Of a stretch of DNA of 64,000 bases, positions 17,431 to 26,340 are shown piece after piece. Numbering within the stretch: position 1 is the first letter of the stretch; each line of letters starts with the position of its first letter. The notes beneath the pieces were generated by a model. That model saw nothing but the letters and a program-made list of their open reading frames with translations. It made no database searches and was not told the origin of the DNA. Made by a program: the position numbers and the translations under genes. This stretch comes from an uncultured Erysipelotrichaceae bacterium (GTDB lineage Bacteria > Bacillota_I > Bacilli_A > RFN20 > CAG-826): contig CADBUI010000020.1 in NCBI GenBank assembly GCA_902797855.1, forward strand, positions 33,645 to 97,644. Direction: 5' to 3'.

Positions 17431-18606
17431 ATGAAGATAGCATTATTCACTGATACATATTTCCCAGAAATCAATGGTGTGGCCACCTCATGTAAATCAT
17501 TAAGAGACATCTTGGTGAAACATGGCCATGAAGTTTTAGTTATTACCACTAATCCATTTTCTAATAAGCTTATTGTTGAAAAAGATATTATTCGTATTTC
17601 TGGCGTAACGCTAAAAAGAATGTATAATTACCGCCTTGCGAGCATCTTTAATCGTAAAGCTATGAAAGCTATTAGACGTTTTGACCCTGATTTATGCCAT
17701 ATTCAAACTGAAGCAAGTATTGGAATATTTGGTAGAATTGCAGCGAGAAACCTTCAAATTCCAGTCGTATATACTTATCACACAATGTATGAAGACTATA
17801 CATATTATGTCACAAAAGGACATTTTGATAGATTCGCTAAAGGACTAATGAGAACTTTCTTTAGAGGAGTTATTAATAACTCTGATGAATTTATCACTCC
17901 ATCAAGTAAGACTAAAGACTACATGAGACAAATTGGAGTGGATGTCTTTGCAAACGTTATTCCTACTGGCGTGGACTTTGAAAAATTCTATCCTAGTAAT
18001 ATTAAAAAAGGTATTAAAGAAGAACTTAGAGAAAAGTTTGGGATTAATTCTGAAACATTTACTTTATTATCATTAGGGAGAATCGCTAAAGAAAAGAGCA
18101 TTGATTTTTCAATTAAGTGCTTCGCTACATTCTTAAAAGATTATCCAAGTATTAATGCCAAGATGGTAATAGTAGGTAAAGGTCCAGGAGAAGATGAACT
18201 TAAAGCTCTTGTTAAAGAACTTGATATTGCTGATAAGGTAGTCTTCACCGGTCCATGTTCACCTGATGAAGTTCAAAACTATTATCAACTTGGTGATGCC
18301 TTTGTTAGTGCCTCTTTAAGTGAAACTCAAGGATTAACATATATGGAAGCAATGGCGGCACATCTATACGTTATGGCGCGTTATGACCATAACCTCCTTG
18401 ATGTTATTCAAGATGGAGTAAGTGGATATTTCTTTGAAAATGAAAATGAATTCTCAAAGAAACTCTATCAAGTTTATGAATTATTCATTAATAAAGATGA
18501 TGAGATGCTAAATAACGCCATTAAAGGTATCGATCAATATTCTATTGAAACATTCTATAACAAAATAATTAAAGCCTATAAACATGTCCTCAAATCCCGC
18601 TGGTAA
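17431..18606 (+). CDS. GT4 glycosyltransferase, probable diacylglycerol glucosyltransferase
   Basis: A 391-residue GT-B glycosyltransferase of family 4. The N-terminal acceptor domain starts MKIALFTDTYFPEINGVATS, typical of the monoglucosyldiacylglycerol synthases and mannosyltransferases of low-GC Gram-positives. Other marks are YTYHTMYEDY, PTGVDFEKF, the donor-domain strand LLSLGRIAKEKSI and the EX7E-type motif ETQGLTYME near residue 295. The exact sugar and acceptor cannot be read from sequence; a membrane glycolipid product is most likely given the flippase-like gene just upstream. The C-terminus overlaps the recX start by 23 bases, so the genes are translationally coupled. Confidence 0.82.
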   Translation: MKIALFTDTYFPEINGVATSCKSLRDILVKHGHEVLVITTNPFSNKLIVEKDIIRISGVTLKRMYNYRLASIFNRKAMKAIRRFDPDLCHIQTEASIGIFGRIAARNLQIPVVYTYHTMYEDYTYYVTKGHFDRFAKGLMRTFFRGVINNSDEFITPSSKTKDYMRQIGVDVFANVIPTGVDFEKFYPSNIKKGIKEELREKFGINSETFTLLSLGRIAKEKSIDFSIKCFATFLKDYPSINAKMVIVGKGPGEDELKALVKELDIADKVVFTGPCSPDEVQNYYQLGDAFVSASLSETQGLTYMEAMAAHLYVMARYDHNLLDVIQDGVSGYFFENENEFSKKLYQVYELFINKDDEMLNNAIKGIDQYSIETFYNKIIKAYKHVLKSRW

Positions 18607-19369
18607 AATAGTTCAATCCGTTAATGTAGGTAAATCTAAAGTAGTCCTACGCTTTTATGATGGAAGTAAAATGGATATAAGTGGGAACACCTATAGTGAA
18701 TTTAAACTTTATCCTAATAAAGAAATAAGTGATAAAGAACTTAAAAAAATCAAAGAAAGAAATGAACTTGATAAATTTTATCAATACGCTTTTACAAGCG
18801 CTTCTAAAAGTGAACAAAGTGAAAAACAAATTAGAGATAAACTAACTAAAAAAGGCGCGAAGAAAAAGCAAATTGATTTCATTATTAATGAACTAAATAA
18901 ATATTCTTTAATTTCCGAAGAAAGCGTTATTAATAATTATTTAGATTACGCCTCCTATAAGCTTTATGGAGAAAATAGAATTAAAGAAGATTTAATTAAT
19001 AAAGGAATATCTCTTGAGAAAGTTAATTCATTAGAATTTAGATATTCTGATGAAATTAAGAAGGCTAATGAGTTATTAATTAAACTTGAAAAGAAATATT
19101 CTAAGCAAGCTTATAGCACTAAAAAGAAACATATTTATGATGCTCTAATTAGATATGGTTATTCTTTTGATATTGCTAGTAAGATAGTAGAGGAAGTTAA
19201 ACCAAATAGTCCTAAAGAAGAATTAGAAATACTTAAAAAAGAATATAAGAAAGTAAAAGAAAGATATTCTCGTAAATATAAATCTAAAGAGTTAGAAACA
19301 AAAGTGATAAACTATTTACTGGGAAAAGGATATCGCTATAACGATATTCTTAAACTTAAAGGAGAATAA
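18584..19369 (+). CDS. recX: RecX family regulatory protein
   Basis: A 261-residue helical protein of the RecX/OraA family, at the length usual for Firmicutes. RecX binds RecA filaments and modulates recombination. Tandem three-helix repeats are visible: YQYAFTSASKSEQSEKQIRD, then LNKYSLISEESVINNYLDYA and LYGENRIKEDLINKGI. The gene overlaps the glycosyltransferase by 23 bases and ends 3 bases before yhaM. It lies far from recA (42491), which is common. The ATG at 18584 is the only start that gives a full N-terminal domain (SNPAGKIVQSVNVGKSKV). Confidence 0.85.
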   Translation: MSSNPAGKIVQSVNVGKSKVVLRFYDGSKMDISGNTYSEFKLYPNKEISDKELKKIKERNELDKFYQYAFTSASKSEQSEKQIRDKLTKKGAKKKQIDFIINELNKYSLISEESVINNYLDYASYKLYGENRIKEDLINKGISLEKVNSLEFRYSDEIKKANELLIKLEKKYSKQAYSTKKKHIYDALIRYGYSFDIASKIVEEVKPNSPKEELEILKKEYKKVKERYSRKYKSKELETKVINYLLGKGYRYNDILKLKGE

Positions 19370-19372
19370 TTT

Positions 19373-20314
19373 ATGAAATGGGTAAAAGACTTTAGTGATG
19401 GTGACCGTATCATTGGTCAACTCCTCATCAGTGGAGTGGTTAAAGGTGTTACTGATAAAGGACTATCTTATCTAAATGTAACTTTACAAGATAAATCAGG
19501 TTCTATTGAAGCTAAAAAATGGGATGCGACAGATGAAGATCTCGCACTTTTTACAGTTGGCAAAGTTATCAATGTAGATGGAATGGTCAACCAATATAAA
19601 AACGCTCTTCAATTTAAGATTAACGCTGCAAGTGAAGCTGACCCAGCTTTAATTGATTATTCTAATTTCCAAAAAGTATCTCCAATTCCTTTAGATGAAC
19701 TTAAAGCTAAACTTGATCATTATTTAAATTCATTTAAAGATCCAGATGTTAAATTAATCGCTAACAAAGTTATTGGTCATTTCTATGATAAATATATAAC
19801 CTATCCAGCAGCGGTTAGAGTCCACCATGAATTCGGCAGTGGAATTCTTCATCATTCTCTTGCGATGGCAGATCTTGCTGAAGCAGTCGCTAAACTATAT
19901 CCTCAAGTCGATAGAGATATTCTTATTTGTGGTTGTTTAATTCATGATATCGGTAAAACAGTTGAATATGAAAAACCACTAACGCCTTCAGTCACAGTTG
20001 AAGGTAAACTCGCTGGACATATTTCAATTATGTACGCTGAATTTAAGAAGATTGTTGATCCACTTAATATTAAAAGTGAAGTCCCATTACTTCTTGAACA
20101 CATGATTCTTTCTCATCACGGCACTCATGAATTTGGTTCCCCAGTTCTTCCAAGCACAAGAGAAGCGATGCTTCTATCAATGATTGACCTACTTGATTCA
20201 CGTATGATGGTGCTTAATAAAGCCTTAGGGGAAACTAAACCAGGCGAATTTAGTCAAAAAATCTGGGCAATGGATAATATTTGCTTCTATAAACCTAAAG
20301 ATAGAAATAAATAG
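19373..20314 (+). CDS. yhaM: 3'-5' exoribonuclease YhaM
   Basis: A 313-residue protein with an N-terminal OB fold (residues 10-90, with LQDKSGSIEAKKWDA) and a C-terminal HD hydrolase domain (about 150-310; HHSLAMADLAE, CLIHDIGKTVEYE and ILSHHGTHEFG). This is the YhaM arrangement and length. YhaM degrades RNA or DNA from the 3' end and trims mRNA tails in Firmicutes. The TTTATG start 3 bases after recX and the AAGGAG site place it last in the operon; a strong terminator follows at 20380. Confidence 0.9.
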   Translation: MKWVKDFSDGDRIIGQLLISGVVKGVTDKGLSYLNVTLQDKSGSIEAKKWDATDEDLALFTVGKVINVDGMVNQYKNALQFKINAASEADPALIDYSNFQKVSPIPLDELKAKLDHYLNSFKDPDVKLIANKVIGHFYDKYITYPAAVRVHHEFGSGILHHSLAMADLAEAVAKLYPQVDRDILICGCLIHDIGKTVEYEKPLTPSVTVEGKLAGHISIMYAEFKKIVDPLNIKSEVPLLLEHMILSHHGTHEFGSPVLPSTREAMLLSMIDLLDSRMMVLNKALGETKPGEFSQKIWAMDNICFYKPKDRNK

Positions 20315-20321
20315 TCATATT

Positions 20322-20360
20322 ATTCCTATTAAATACGCGTATATAGGCGCGTAAAGGAAT
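20322..20360. repeat. Two-step inverted repeat downstream of yhaM
   Basis: ATTCCT (20322-20327) pairs with AGGAAT (20355-20360), and inside it TACGCG (20334-20339) pairs with CGCGTA (20348-20353). It has no T-run, so it may be an RNA-stabilising hairpin or a protein site; the real terminator follows at 20380. Confidence 0.4.
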
Positions 20361-20379
20361 TTTATGGGAAAATATAAAG

Positions 20380-20409
20380 CGGCGAGTTAAATCGCCGTTT
20401 TTGTTTTGT
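20380..20409 (+). terminator. Terminator after yhaM
   Basis: CGGCGA (20380-20385) and TCGCCG (20392-20397) are followed by TTTTTGTTTT. Confidence 0.88.
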
Positions 20410-20480
20410 TTTCGATATAGGTATGAAAAACTCTTGTTTTCTCCACGAAATCCAATATAATTGTATTTAGAGGAGCAAAT

Positions 20481-21068
20481 ATGATAATATCCACAGAGGC
20501 ATTAAAGTTAAAATATTCTAATTATTCCAATCCTCTTGATAAAATCAAGCGTGAATCGCAAAAAGGAAATATTATTAGATTAACTAGAGGAATATACGCG
20601 ACTGATAGAAATATTAGTCCATATTTACTTGCGTCAGTTATATTATCGCCATCATATTTAAGCTTCGAATGGGCGCTTTCATATTATGGACTTATTCCTG
20701 AAAGAGTTTACTCGATTACGTCTGCTTCATTAATGGTTAGGAAAAATAAAACATTTGTTAACGAGTTTGGTAGATTTGAATATAGCGATATTCCAGTGAA
20801 TGCCTTCTCAGAAGGACTAACACTTTTAAGCGAAGGTGAATATAGTTGCAGGATTGCTACTAAAGAGAAAGCTATTTGTGACTCGTTAAGTAAGTGGCCT
20901 GTCGTTCATAGTGTGAAACAGTTAAGAGTATTACTTTTTGACGACAAAAGAATTTATGAAGATGAATTTTTGACTTGTGACTTTAAACTATTAACACGAT
21001 TAGCAAAACTTTATAAAAAGACTAATCTTAAATTACTAATAAAATTCATCAATAAAATTAATCAATAA
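20481..21068 (+). CDS. AbiEi-type antitoxin / transcriptional regulator (solitary)
   Basis: A 195-residue protein resembling the AbiEi (COG5340) type IV antitoxin family. An N-terminal winged-helix part (KIKRESQKGNIIRLTRGIYA) is followed by the family line YLSFEWALSYYGLIPERVY and the later KEKAICDSLSKW. AbiEi proteins normally repress their own operon and neutralise a nucleotidyltransferase toxin AbiEii encoded directly downstream. Here a terminator follows at once and the next gene is a convergent HIT protein, so no toxin partner is present. It has its own good ribosome site (GAGGAG). It may be a leftover antitoxin or an independent regulator. Confidence 0.75.
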   Translation: MIISTEALKLKYSNYSNPLDKIKRESQKGNIIRLTRGIYATDRNISPYLLASVILSPSYLSFEWALSYYGLIPERVYSITSASLMVRKNKTFVNEFGRFEYSDIPVNAFSEGLTLLSEGEYSCRIATKEKAICDSLSKWPVVHSVKQLRVLLFDDKRIYEDEFLTCDFKLLTRLAKLYKKTNLKLLIKFINKINQ

Positions 21069-21118
21069 AAAACCTCTCATTATAGCGAGCATTCTCCGCA
21101 TTGAGAGGTTTTATTTTT
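21067..21118. terminator. Bidirectional terminator between the AbiEi-like and HIT genes
   Basis: AAAAAACCTCTCA and TGAGAGGTTTTATTTTT form a long stem with A-tract and T-tract on either side, so it can serve both converging genes. Confidence 0.88.
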
Positions 21119-21120
21119 GC

Positions 21121-21540
21121 TTATAATGCTTTTTTCACAAGTTCAGCAATGGCAGGAAGATTTAAATCTTTAGCGTCATTTTCTTTCATTGTGATTTGGA
21201 ATCCTTCTTTTTCTAGATATCTAGGAATAACGTGAACGTGGAAGTGATAAATGCTTTGGCCAGCTTCCTTATTCACATTAGTGAGGATATTTACTCCCTT
21301 TGCTCCTAAGACTGCAATATCAGCTTGTCCAATTCTTTGAGCGACATCCATAACCTTATGCATTGTTTCTTTATCAACGCTTAAGAAGTTATCGAAGTGT
21401 TTCTTAGGAATAACTAGAGCGTGTCCTTTAGTGGTTTGAGATATATCTAAGAAGGCTAAGACATCATCGTCTTCATAGATTTTGCTTGAAGGGATAATTC
21501 CTTCAACAATTTTACAAAATAAGCAATCTTCTTTTTTCAT
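21121..21540 (-). CDS. HIT family nucleotide hydrolase
   Basis: A 139-residue HIT protein. The HxHxH catalytic motif is HFHVHVIPRY near residue 100-109. An N-terminal CxxC (CLFC) and the line DISQTTKGHALVIPKKHF are typical. Members hydrolyse AMP-lysine or other nucleoside phosphoramidates and related nucleotides; the natural substrate is not set by the sequence. The ribosome site AAGGAG lies just upstream. It is downstream of the lipoprotein genes on the same strand (52-base gap), perhaps in one transcript. Confidence 0.9.
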   Translation of the reverse strand: MKKEDCLFCKIVEGIIPSSKIYEDDDVLAFLDISQTTKGHALVIPKKHFDNFLSVDKETMHKVMDVAQRIGQADIAVLGAKGVNILTNVNKEAGQSIYHFHVHVIPRYLEKEGFQITMKENDAKDLNLPAIAELVKKAL

Positions 21541-21592
21541 ATATGTTTATCTCCTTAAATTAAAGGAGGGCATGGACCCTCCTAAAATTTAC

Positions 21593-23365
21593 TTATTCGA
21601 ATAATTCTGGGAATTTTTCCTTAAAGTAGTCATAGATAGATGTATCGTGGAATGCGATTGAGTATTCCTTGATATAGCTAGCGTATGCACTATTAGTGTA
21701 GGAATCTTTATTTCCAAGAACTTTTGCAATTTCGAATGCAACTTTTTCAGTGAAGAGTGGTTCATTCTTATGTGATTCCATCTTAGCGTATCCACTGTCT
21801 AAATTGAGCTTAGAAGTAGATGGAGCTTCTTCAACACTTACAATGTAATAGTCGCTACCATTAACAATGATCATGTTTGTTGCAAAGCTTGATTTTTCAA
21901 ACTTGTCTGGGATTAGGTAATATTTACCGTTGATCTTACGGACATATTGTTTGGTTTGATCAAAGCTATTGATGAAGTCTTCGCTTGGAAGGCCAGTTTC
22001 ATTAGTGATAGATTCATCATCAACGTTATTAGAAACGTTAATATTGAATAATCTATTACGAATTGAATCAGCTGGTAAATCAGTTAATCCACCGTTTTTT
22101 ACATACCAACCATCATTGGTGTAGTCTTTAGCGGAAAGTGTAGCGAGTTCTTTAGCAAAGCCAACACTTTTTGGATAGGCATTATTACCTGTGAAGAGAT
22201 TTAAGGCTGCACTAACTTTACCGTTTGTACCTTCTTCACCATCTGGTGTGCGGTCACCATCAACTGTGATATCTTTAACAAGATCCCACTTATCAAGAAG
22301 TGTACCAAGTTCAGTATTCACATAATATGTGTAAGATGCACCGCTTGGTAAGGTAGTGGTTTTTGTTTCACCTAAACCAGCATTGATGAGGATGATAATT
22401 TCTTGAGCATCAAGATCTTTAATAGATCCATCAGCGTTAAGTCCTTGGAATCCTCTCCAAGCATTTGCTAAGTCATCAAGAGTGACATCACTTGCAGTGT
22501 AGACATATGAGTTAACATATGACTTCATGATTGTGAATGGTAAGTCTTGTTTGTCTTTGTTGTCGCTTGGTGCACTAATCTTAATAGTGTTAACCTTACG
22601 GGCATAGCTTCTACCTAGGGTAGAGTAGTAGTTATTATAAAGATATTCTTCAACGAGTTTATCTCTAAATAAGGTTGGGAGAATTTTACGGGTGATGTAA
22701 TCATCGTAATCATTTCCATCTAACTTAATTAAAGCTTTGACGTTATCTTCTTTAGAAAGTTCTGGAATTACATAACCAGATTTCCAATCTGTTCTTTCAA
22801 GGTTAACTTTGTAAAGTTCACCAAAGTGAGCATAGGCAAATTTCATTTCTAAGAATTTACCATCTTTTGTGTATGTGCTAGAACTTACTTCGCTATATAA
22901 GGAATTGTAGATTCTTTCCCAAATAGCGTCGTAAAGATTTAATAATCTTTGTCTAGCAATTACTTCAACTGTGGAACCAGTGGAAGTTGCAAGTGAAACA
23001 TCGCTTTCACGTTTAAACATCTTTTCATGTTTAGCGATGAAGGCATCTGCAGCAGCAGCATCAATAGTGGTGATGTCTTTATCTTTACAGATAGAGTTGA
23101 TTTCGCTCCATTCACCATATTGGTCTTTAGCGATGATGTCGATGAATTCGTTTAAGACGGTATCATTTTTGCTACCGACAACTGAATCATAGAGTAAACC
23201 CATCATATTGTTGTAGACATCAAGTTTACTATCATCTTCGTTTTTGAGGATTGGTTCTTCGTAGTTTGCTGGAAGAGCGACAACATCATCACAACCAGCG
23301 AGCATACCAACTGCGCTTAAAGCGAGGATAGCTGTTAAGAATTTCTTACTTTTCATTTGGAACAT
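21593..23365 (-). CDS. Secreted lipoprotein, probable partner of the PrsA-like foldase
   Basis: A lipoprotein of about 590 residues. The start is placed at 23365 because AGGAGG (23374-23379) lies 8 bases before this ATG; a longer frame to 23404 has no such site. The signal reads MKSKKFLTAILALSAVGMLAGC, with the lipobox Cys expected to be lipidated. The mature protein is rich in Asp, Asn, Lys and Tyr and carries no recognised catalytic motif. Segments such as FRDKLVEEYLYNNYYSTLGR look like the helical N-terminal chaperone part of SurA/PrsA proteins, but no parvulin domain was found. It overlaps the end of the upstream PrsA-like gene by 20 bases, so the two are coupled and probably act together outside the membrane. 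Confidence 0.75.
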   Translation of the reverse strand: MFQMKSKKFLTAILALSAVGMLAGCDDVVALPANYEEPILKNEDDSKLDVYNNMMGLLYDSVVGSKNDTVLNEFIDIIAKDQYGEWSEINSICKDKDITTIDAAAADAFIAKHEKMFKRESDVSLATSTGSTVEVIARQRLLNLYDAIWERIYNSLYSEVSSSTYTKDGKFLEMKFAYAHFGELYKVNLERTDWKSGYVIPELSKEDNVKALIKLDGNDYDDYITRKILPTLFRDKLVEEYLYNNYYSTLGRSYARKVNTIKISAPSDNKDKQDLPFTIMKSYVNSYVYTASDVTLDDLANAWRGFQGLNADGSIKDLDAQEIIILINAGLGETKTTTLPSGASYTYYVNTELGTLLDKWDLVKDITVDGDRTPDGEEGTNGKVSAALNLFTGNNAYPKSVGFAKELATLSAKDYTNDGWYVKNGGLTDLPADSIRNRLFNINVSNNVDDESITNETGLPSEDFINSFDQTKQYVRKINGKYYLIPDKFEKSSFATNMIIVNGSDYYIVSVEEAPSTSKLNLDSGYAKMESHKNEPLFTEKVAFEIAKVLGNKDSYTNSAYASYIKEYSIAFHDTSIYDYFKEKFPELFE

Positions 23366-25280
23366 AGCAAGCACCTCCTTCAGTATCCCATAGTGCAGAA
23401 GCACCAGCGGTCTTTTCTGCTTTTGTCTTTGTAAATCCGATAGCGCAGACTTCAGAGATTAGTTTACGTCTTTCGGCTTTTTGTTGATTGAGTGAATTGA
23501 TGTAGCCTTCCCAGGTATCTTCCCAAGAGACACTAGCATCAAAATCAGATTTTGTTTTATTAACTTTAATCCAATTATCAATTGCAGCACCTAAATCAAA
23601 TTCAGTTTCTCCAATTTTAAATGTATTAAATTTAATCTTTTGTTTGCTGACATATTGTTGGTAGATAAGTTTATTGATGTTTGTATCAAATCCTTTGATC
23701 TTTCCTTCAACTTCTTCAGCACGTAATTTAAGTTCCTTAGTTGGTTGGTTAAGGAAGTTTACATATGTTGTTTGATCGGAAATATAACCAGATTGACCTT
23801 TATATTTAACGCTGTAGTAGTCATTGATGTTTGCTTGACCAGTCTTAGTTTGTTCAAGGGCACTTCTTTCAATAACGATAAAGTGAATACCTTGATAGTC
23901 ACTGCTACCAGCACGGACAACTAAGATTGGATCACCACTCGTGGTGCATAAGACTTCTTTTCCTCCAATTGTCTTAAAGCCTTTATATTCGGTAGTGTCA
24001 TATTTAGCACTATCACCGATAGTGGCTTCATTACTAATTGCAGATTTCCAAGTATCAGCTGTAGCGACATTAGAAAGGATCTTATTTGGAGTAATAAATG
24101 AGACAAAGTGTCTATTTAAATACTTATTAAAGATTACGTTTCTTGGATAATAGGCAGTGTCTCCACCGTTAACACTAGCAGTATCACTACTAGCTGTGGT
24201 GTCAGCCCATGTATTTAAAGCTTCAAATGCTCCGAGTGGAATTGTGGAGATAAGTCCAGCATCATCACCCTTCATATCTTGTGGGTGATCAGCATCTCTA
24301 ACATAGGTAACTGCATCATTATAATTTGATTTGATGTCATAGCCTAAGCTAGAAATATCTTCATATTCTCTATCAGCTCCGATTGAGATTTCACTCTTTT
24401 CAGCAAGTGCCTTATTCGTAGAATATAAGTTTTCGTAGGCATAGATACCAAGTTTGAATTCATTAACAAAGCTTGTATCTTTGTCCATGATACCTAAATC
24501 ACCGAACTTTTCACTTGAACCATCGGAATAATCTTTTGCTTGTTGAGCAATTTCACCGAAGGAGAGTTCTCCACGAGCAAGTTTGAAGGCAACACTATAA
24601 AGGTTACGAGCATCATCAGCGTTAATGGTGTCGTTCCAATAGCTTGTACCTGAACTTGTTCCTCCAAGTTTAACGAGGACATGACGAATGTGGTATGGAA
24701 CTTTCTTTTCGATATATCCTTCATAGTTATCAGATGCTTTCTTAGCGTCTCTCATGAATTCAACACCGGTTTTTGTATTAAATAGTCCACCAGCTTCTTC
24801 GTAGAATTGTCTCTCGAATTCTTTTAATTCTCTTGTGTAGATGAAGTGTTCGAGTAAATCTGCTTCATCTTTGGCACTATTACTATCAAGTAATTTTTGC
24901 CATTCTTCATCGTAACTCGTTTTATTGGAATCAGCGTTCTTTTGAGCTGTATTCTTGACACCATCAACATCGTTTTTGGCGTCTTTTTCGATATCGCTAT
25001 ATTTAGCGATTCCTTTTGCTTCGGATTTAAAATAGTTACGAACGATCAATTTGTAGACACTATCAAACATAGTTGAAATGCTGCTACTTTGATCAAAATA
25101 ACTACCAAATAAATCTTCTGCTGTGTAGTTTAGTTTATTTCCAGACGAGTCAGTATAGGTTAGGATGTTACCTTCTTTTGAGTATGTTGGTTCAGCAATT
25201 GGTGAGCCTGAACAAGCTGTTAAGGCTGCCAAGGAAACTAATCCAGATACTAAGAAGAGGCTAATTTTATTTTTCTTCAT
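23346..25280 (-). CDS. PrsA-like foldase lipoprotein with a parvulin-type domain
   Basis: A 644-residue lipoprotein with a type II signal (VSLAALTAC, lipid Cys near residue 23). A helical segment (about 50-190) is followed by a region like the parvulin prolyl isomerase fold: PYHIRHVLVKL (about 201-211), ARGELSFGEIAQQAKDYSDG and EKFGDLGIMDKD. This resembles PrsA/SurA, which help fold exported proteins at the outer face of the membrane. The protein is longer than usual PrsA (~300 residues), with an unrecognised C-terminal half. It is the first gene of a minus-strand operon with a second lipoprotein. It could assist folding of the big surface proteins, but that is speculative. Confidence 0.75.
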   Translation of the reverse strand: MKKNKISLFLVSGLVSLAALTACSGSPIAEPTYSKEGNILTYTDSSGNKLNYTAEDLFGSYFDQSSSISTMFDSVYKLIVRNYFKSEAKGIAKYSDIEKDAKNDVDGVKNTAQKNADSNKTSYDEEWQKLLDSNSAKDEADLLEHFIYTRELKEFERQFYEEAGGLFNTKTGVEFMRDAKKASDNYEGYIEKKVPYHIRHVLVKLGGTSSGTSYWNDTINADDARNLYSVAFKLARGELSFGEIAQQAKDYSDGSSEKFGDLGIMDKDTSFVNEFKLGIYAYENLYSTNKALAEKSEISIGADREYEDISSLGYDIKSNYNDAVTYVRDADHPQDMKGDDAGLISTIPLGAFEALNTWADTTASSDTASVNGGDTAYYPRNVIFNKYLNRHFVSFITPNKILSNVATADTWKSAISNEATIGDSAKYDTTEYKGFKTIGGKEVLCTTSGDPILVVRAGSSDYQGIHFIVIERSALEQTKTGQANINDYYSVKYKGQSGYISDQTTYVNFLNQPTKELKLRAEEVEGKIKGFDTNINKLIYQQYVSKQKIKFNTFKIGETEFDLGAAIDNWIKVNKTKSDFDASVSWEDTWEGYINSLNQQKAERRKLISEVCAIGFTKTKAEKTAGASALWDTEGGACYVPNEK

Positions 25281-25318
25281 AGAAACCTATTTCCTCCTTT
25301 TCAAACATAGCGATAATA

Positions 25319-25347
25319 ATTTTATTACTTATCTTGTATTAATACAA
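25319..25347 (-). promoter_or_regulatory. Promoter of the lipoprotein operon with overlapping palindrome
   Basis: Read on the minus strand, TTGTAT (25347-25342) and TAAAAT (25324-25319) are 17 bases apart. The -35 box is half of a perfect 14-base palindrome, TTGTATTAATACAA (25334-25347), a plausible operator. Confidence 0.6.
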
Positions 25348-25463
25348 CAAAGAAATTAACGAACTACTAATAGATGTAATCTATTGTTTATTTTCAAAAT
25401 CTCTTAGTTTAAGAAAAAGCCAAAGATTAATCTTTGTAAGAAAATGTTTTTTTATCATTTCGT

Positions 25464-25492
25464 TTGATAGATAAAGAGTATGTGAGTAGAAT
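25464..25492 (+). promoter_or_regulatory. Promoter of the suf operon
   Basis: TTGATA (25464-25469) and TAGAAT (25487-25492) are 17 bases apart, with the start expected near 25499. A strong AGGAGGA (25504-25510) precedes the sufC ATG. Confidence 0.7.
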
Positions 25493-25515
25493 AATAGAGT
25501 TTTAGGAGGAAGTTT

Positions 25516-26340
25516 ATGTCTGTTCTTGAAATTAAAAACCTTCATGTAAGTGTCGCTGATAAGGAGATTTTGAAAGGATTAAACCTCACAATTTCTTCTA
25601 ATGAAACTATCGCTCTACTTGGTCCAAATGGTAATGGTAAATCTACCTTACTTCAGACCATTATGGGTAACCCAAATTACAAAATTACAAAAGGACAAAT
25701 TTTACTTGATAACAAAGACATTACTTCTTTAGAAGTAGATGAACGTTCTAAACTTGGAATTTTCCTTGGAATGCAATATCCAAGCGAAGTCCCAGGAGTG
25801 AATAACGCAGACTTCCTCAAAGCTAGTTTAAACGCTCATCGAGAAAAGCCAGTTTCTTTATTTGAATTCTATAAATTACTTAATAATGCATATGATAGAG
25901 TTTCGATTCCTTTTGAAATGTCAAATCGTAATCTAAATGAAGGATTTTCTGGAGGAGAGAAAAAGAAAAATGAAATCCTTCAAATGCTCATCTTAAATCC
26001 AACATTTGTAATGCTTGATGAAATCGATTCAGGACTTGATGTCGACGCTATTCAAATTGTTGCGAGTGTAATTAAAGAAAAACAAGATGGAAATAAAGGA
26101 TTTTTAATCGTTTCTCACTACGCAAGACTATACGATTTAATTAACGTTGATAAAGCTGTCGTTTTAGTTAATGGAAAAGTCGCAACTACGGGTGGTCGTG
26201 AACTAATCAAAAAGATTGATTCAGAAGGTTATGAATGGATCAAAAAAGAACTTGGAATTGAAATTGAAAAAGAGACCACTATGAATCAAGTTTCCATAGG
26301 AAGTTGCGCTACAAAAGAGGCTTTAAAGGGACAAAAATGA
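25516..26340 (+). CDS. sufC: Fe-S assembly ATPase SufC
   Basis: A 274-residue ABC-type ATPase of the SUF scaffold. It shows Walker A GPNGNGKST (about 35-43), the SufC-typical LGIFLGMQYPSEVPGVNN, signature LNEGFSGGEKKKNEILQ, Walker B MLDEIDSGLD and the switch His (IVSHYARL). SufC drives SufBCD during iron-sulfur cluster building. It is slightly longer than usual (~250), with a C-terminal extension. The gene ends in TGA overlapping the sufD ATG (ATGA). Confidence 0.96.
   Translation: MSVLEIKNLHVSVADKEILKGLNLTISSNETIALLGPNGNGKSTLLQTIMGNPNYKITKGQILLDNKDITSLEVDERSKLGIFLGMQYPSEVPGVNNADFLKASLNAHREKPVSLFEFYKLLNNAYDRVSIPFEMSNRNLNEGFSGGEKKKNEILQMLILNPTFVMLDEIDSGLDVDAIQIVASVIKEKQDGNKGFLIVSHYARLYDLINVDKAVVLVNGKVATTGGRELIKKIDSEGYEWIKKELGIEIEKETTMNQVSIGSCATKEALKGQK

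Noticed and set aside
23366..23404. N-terminal extension of the second lipoprotein
   Set aside because: The extension would precede the signal peptide with 13 residues and has no ribosome site; AGGAGG supports the start at 23365.
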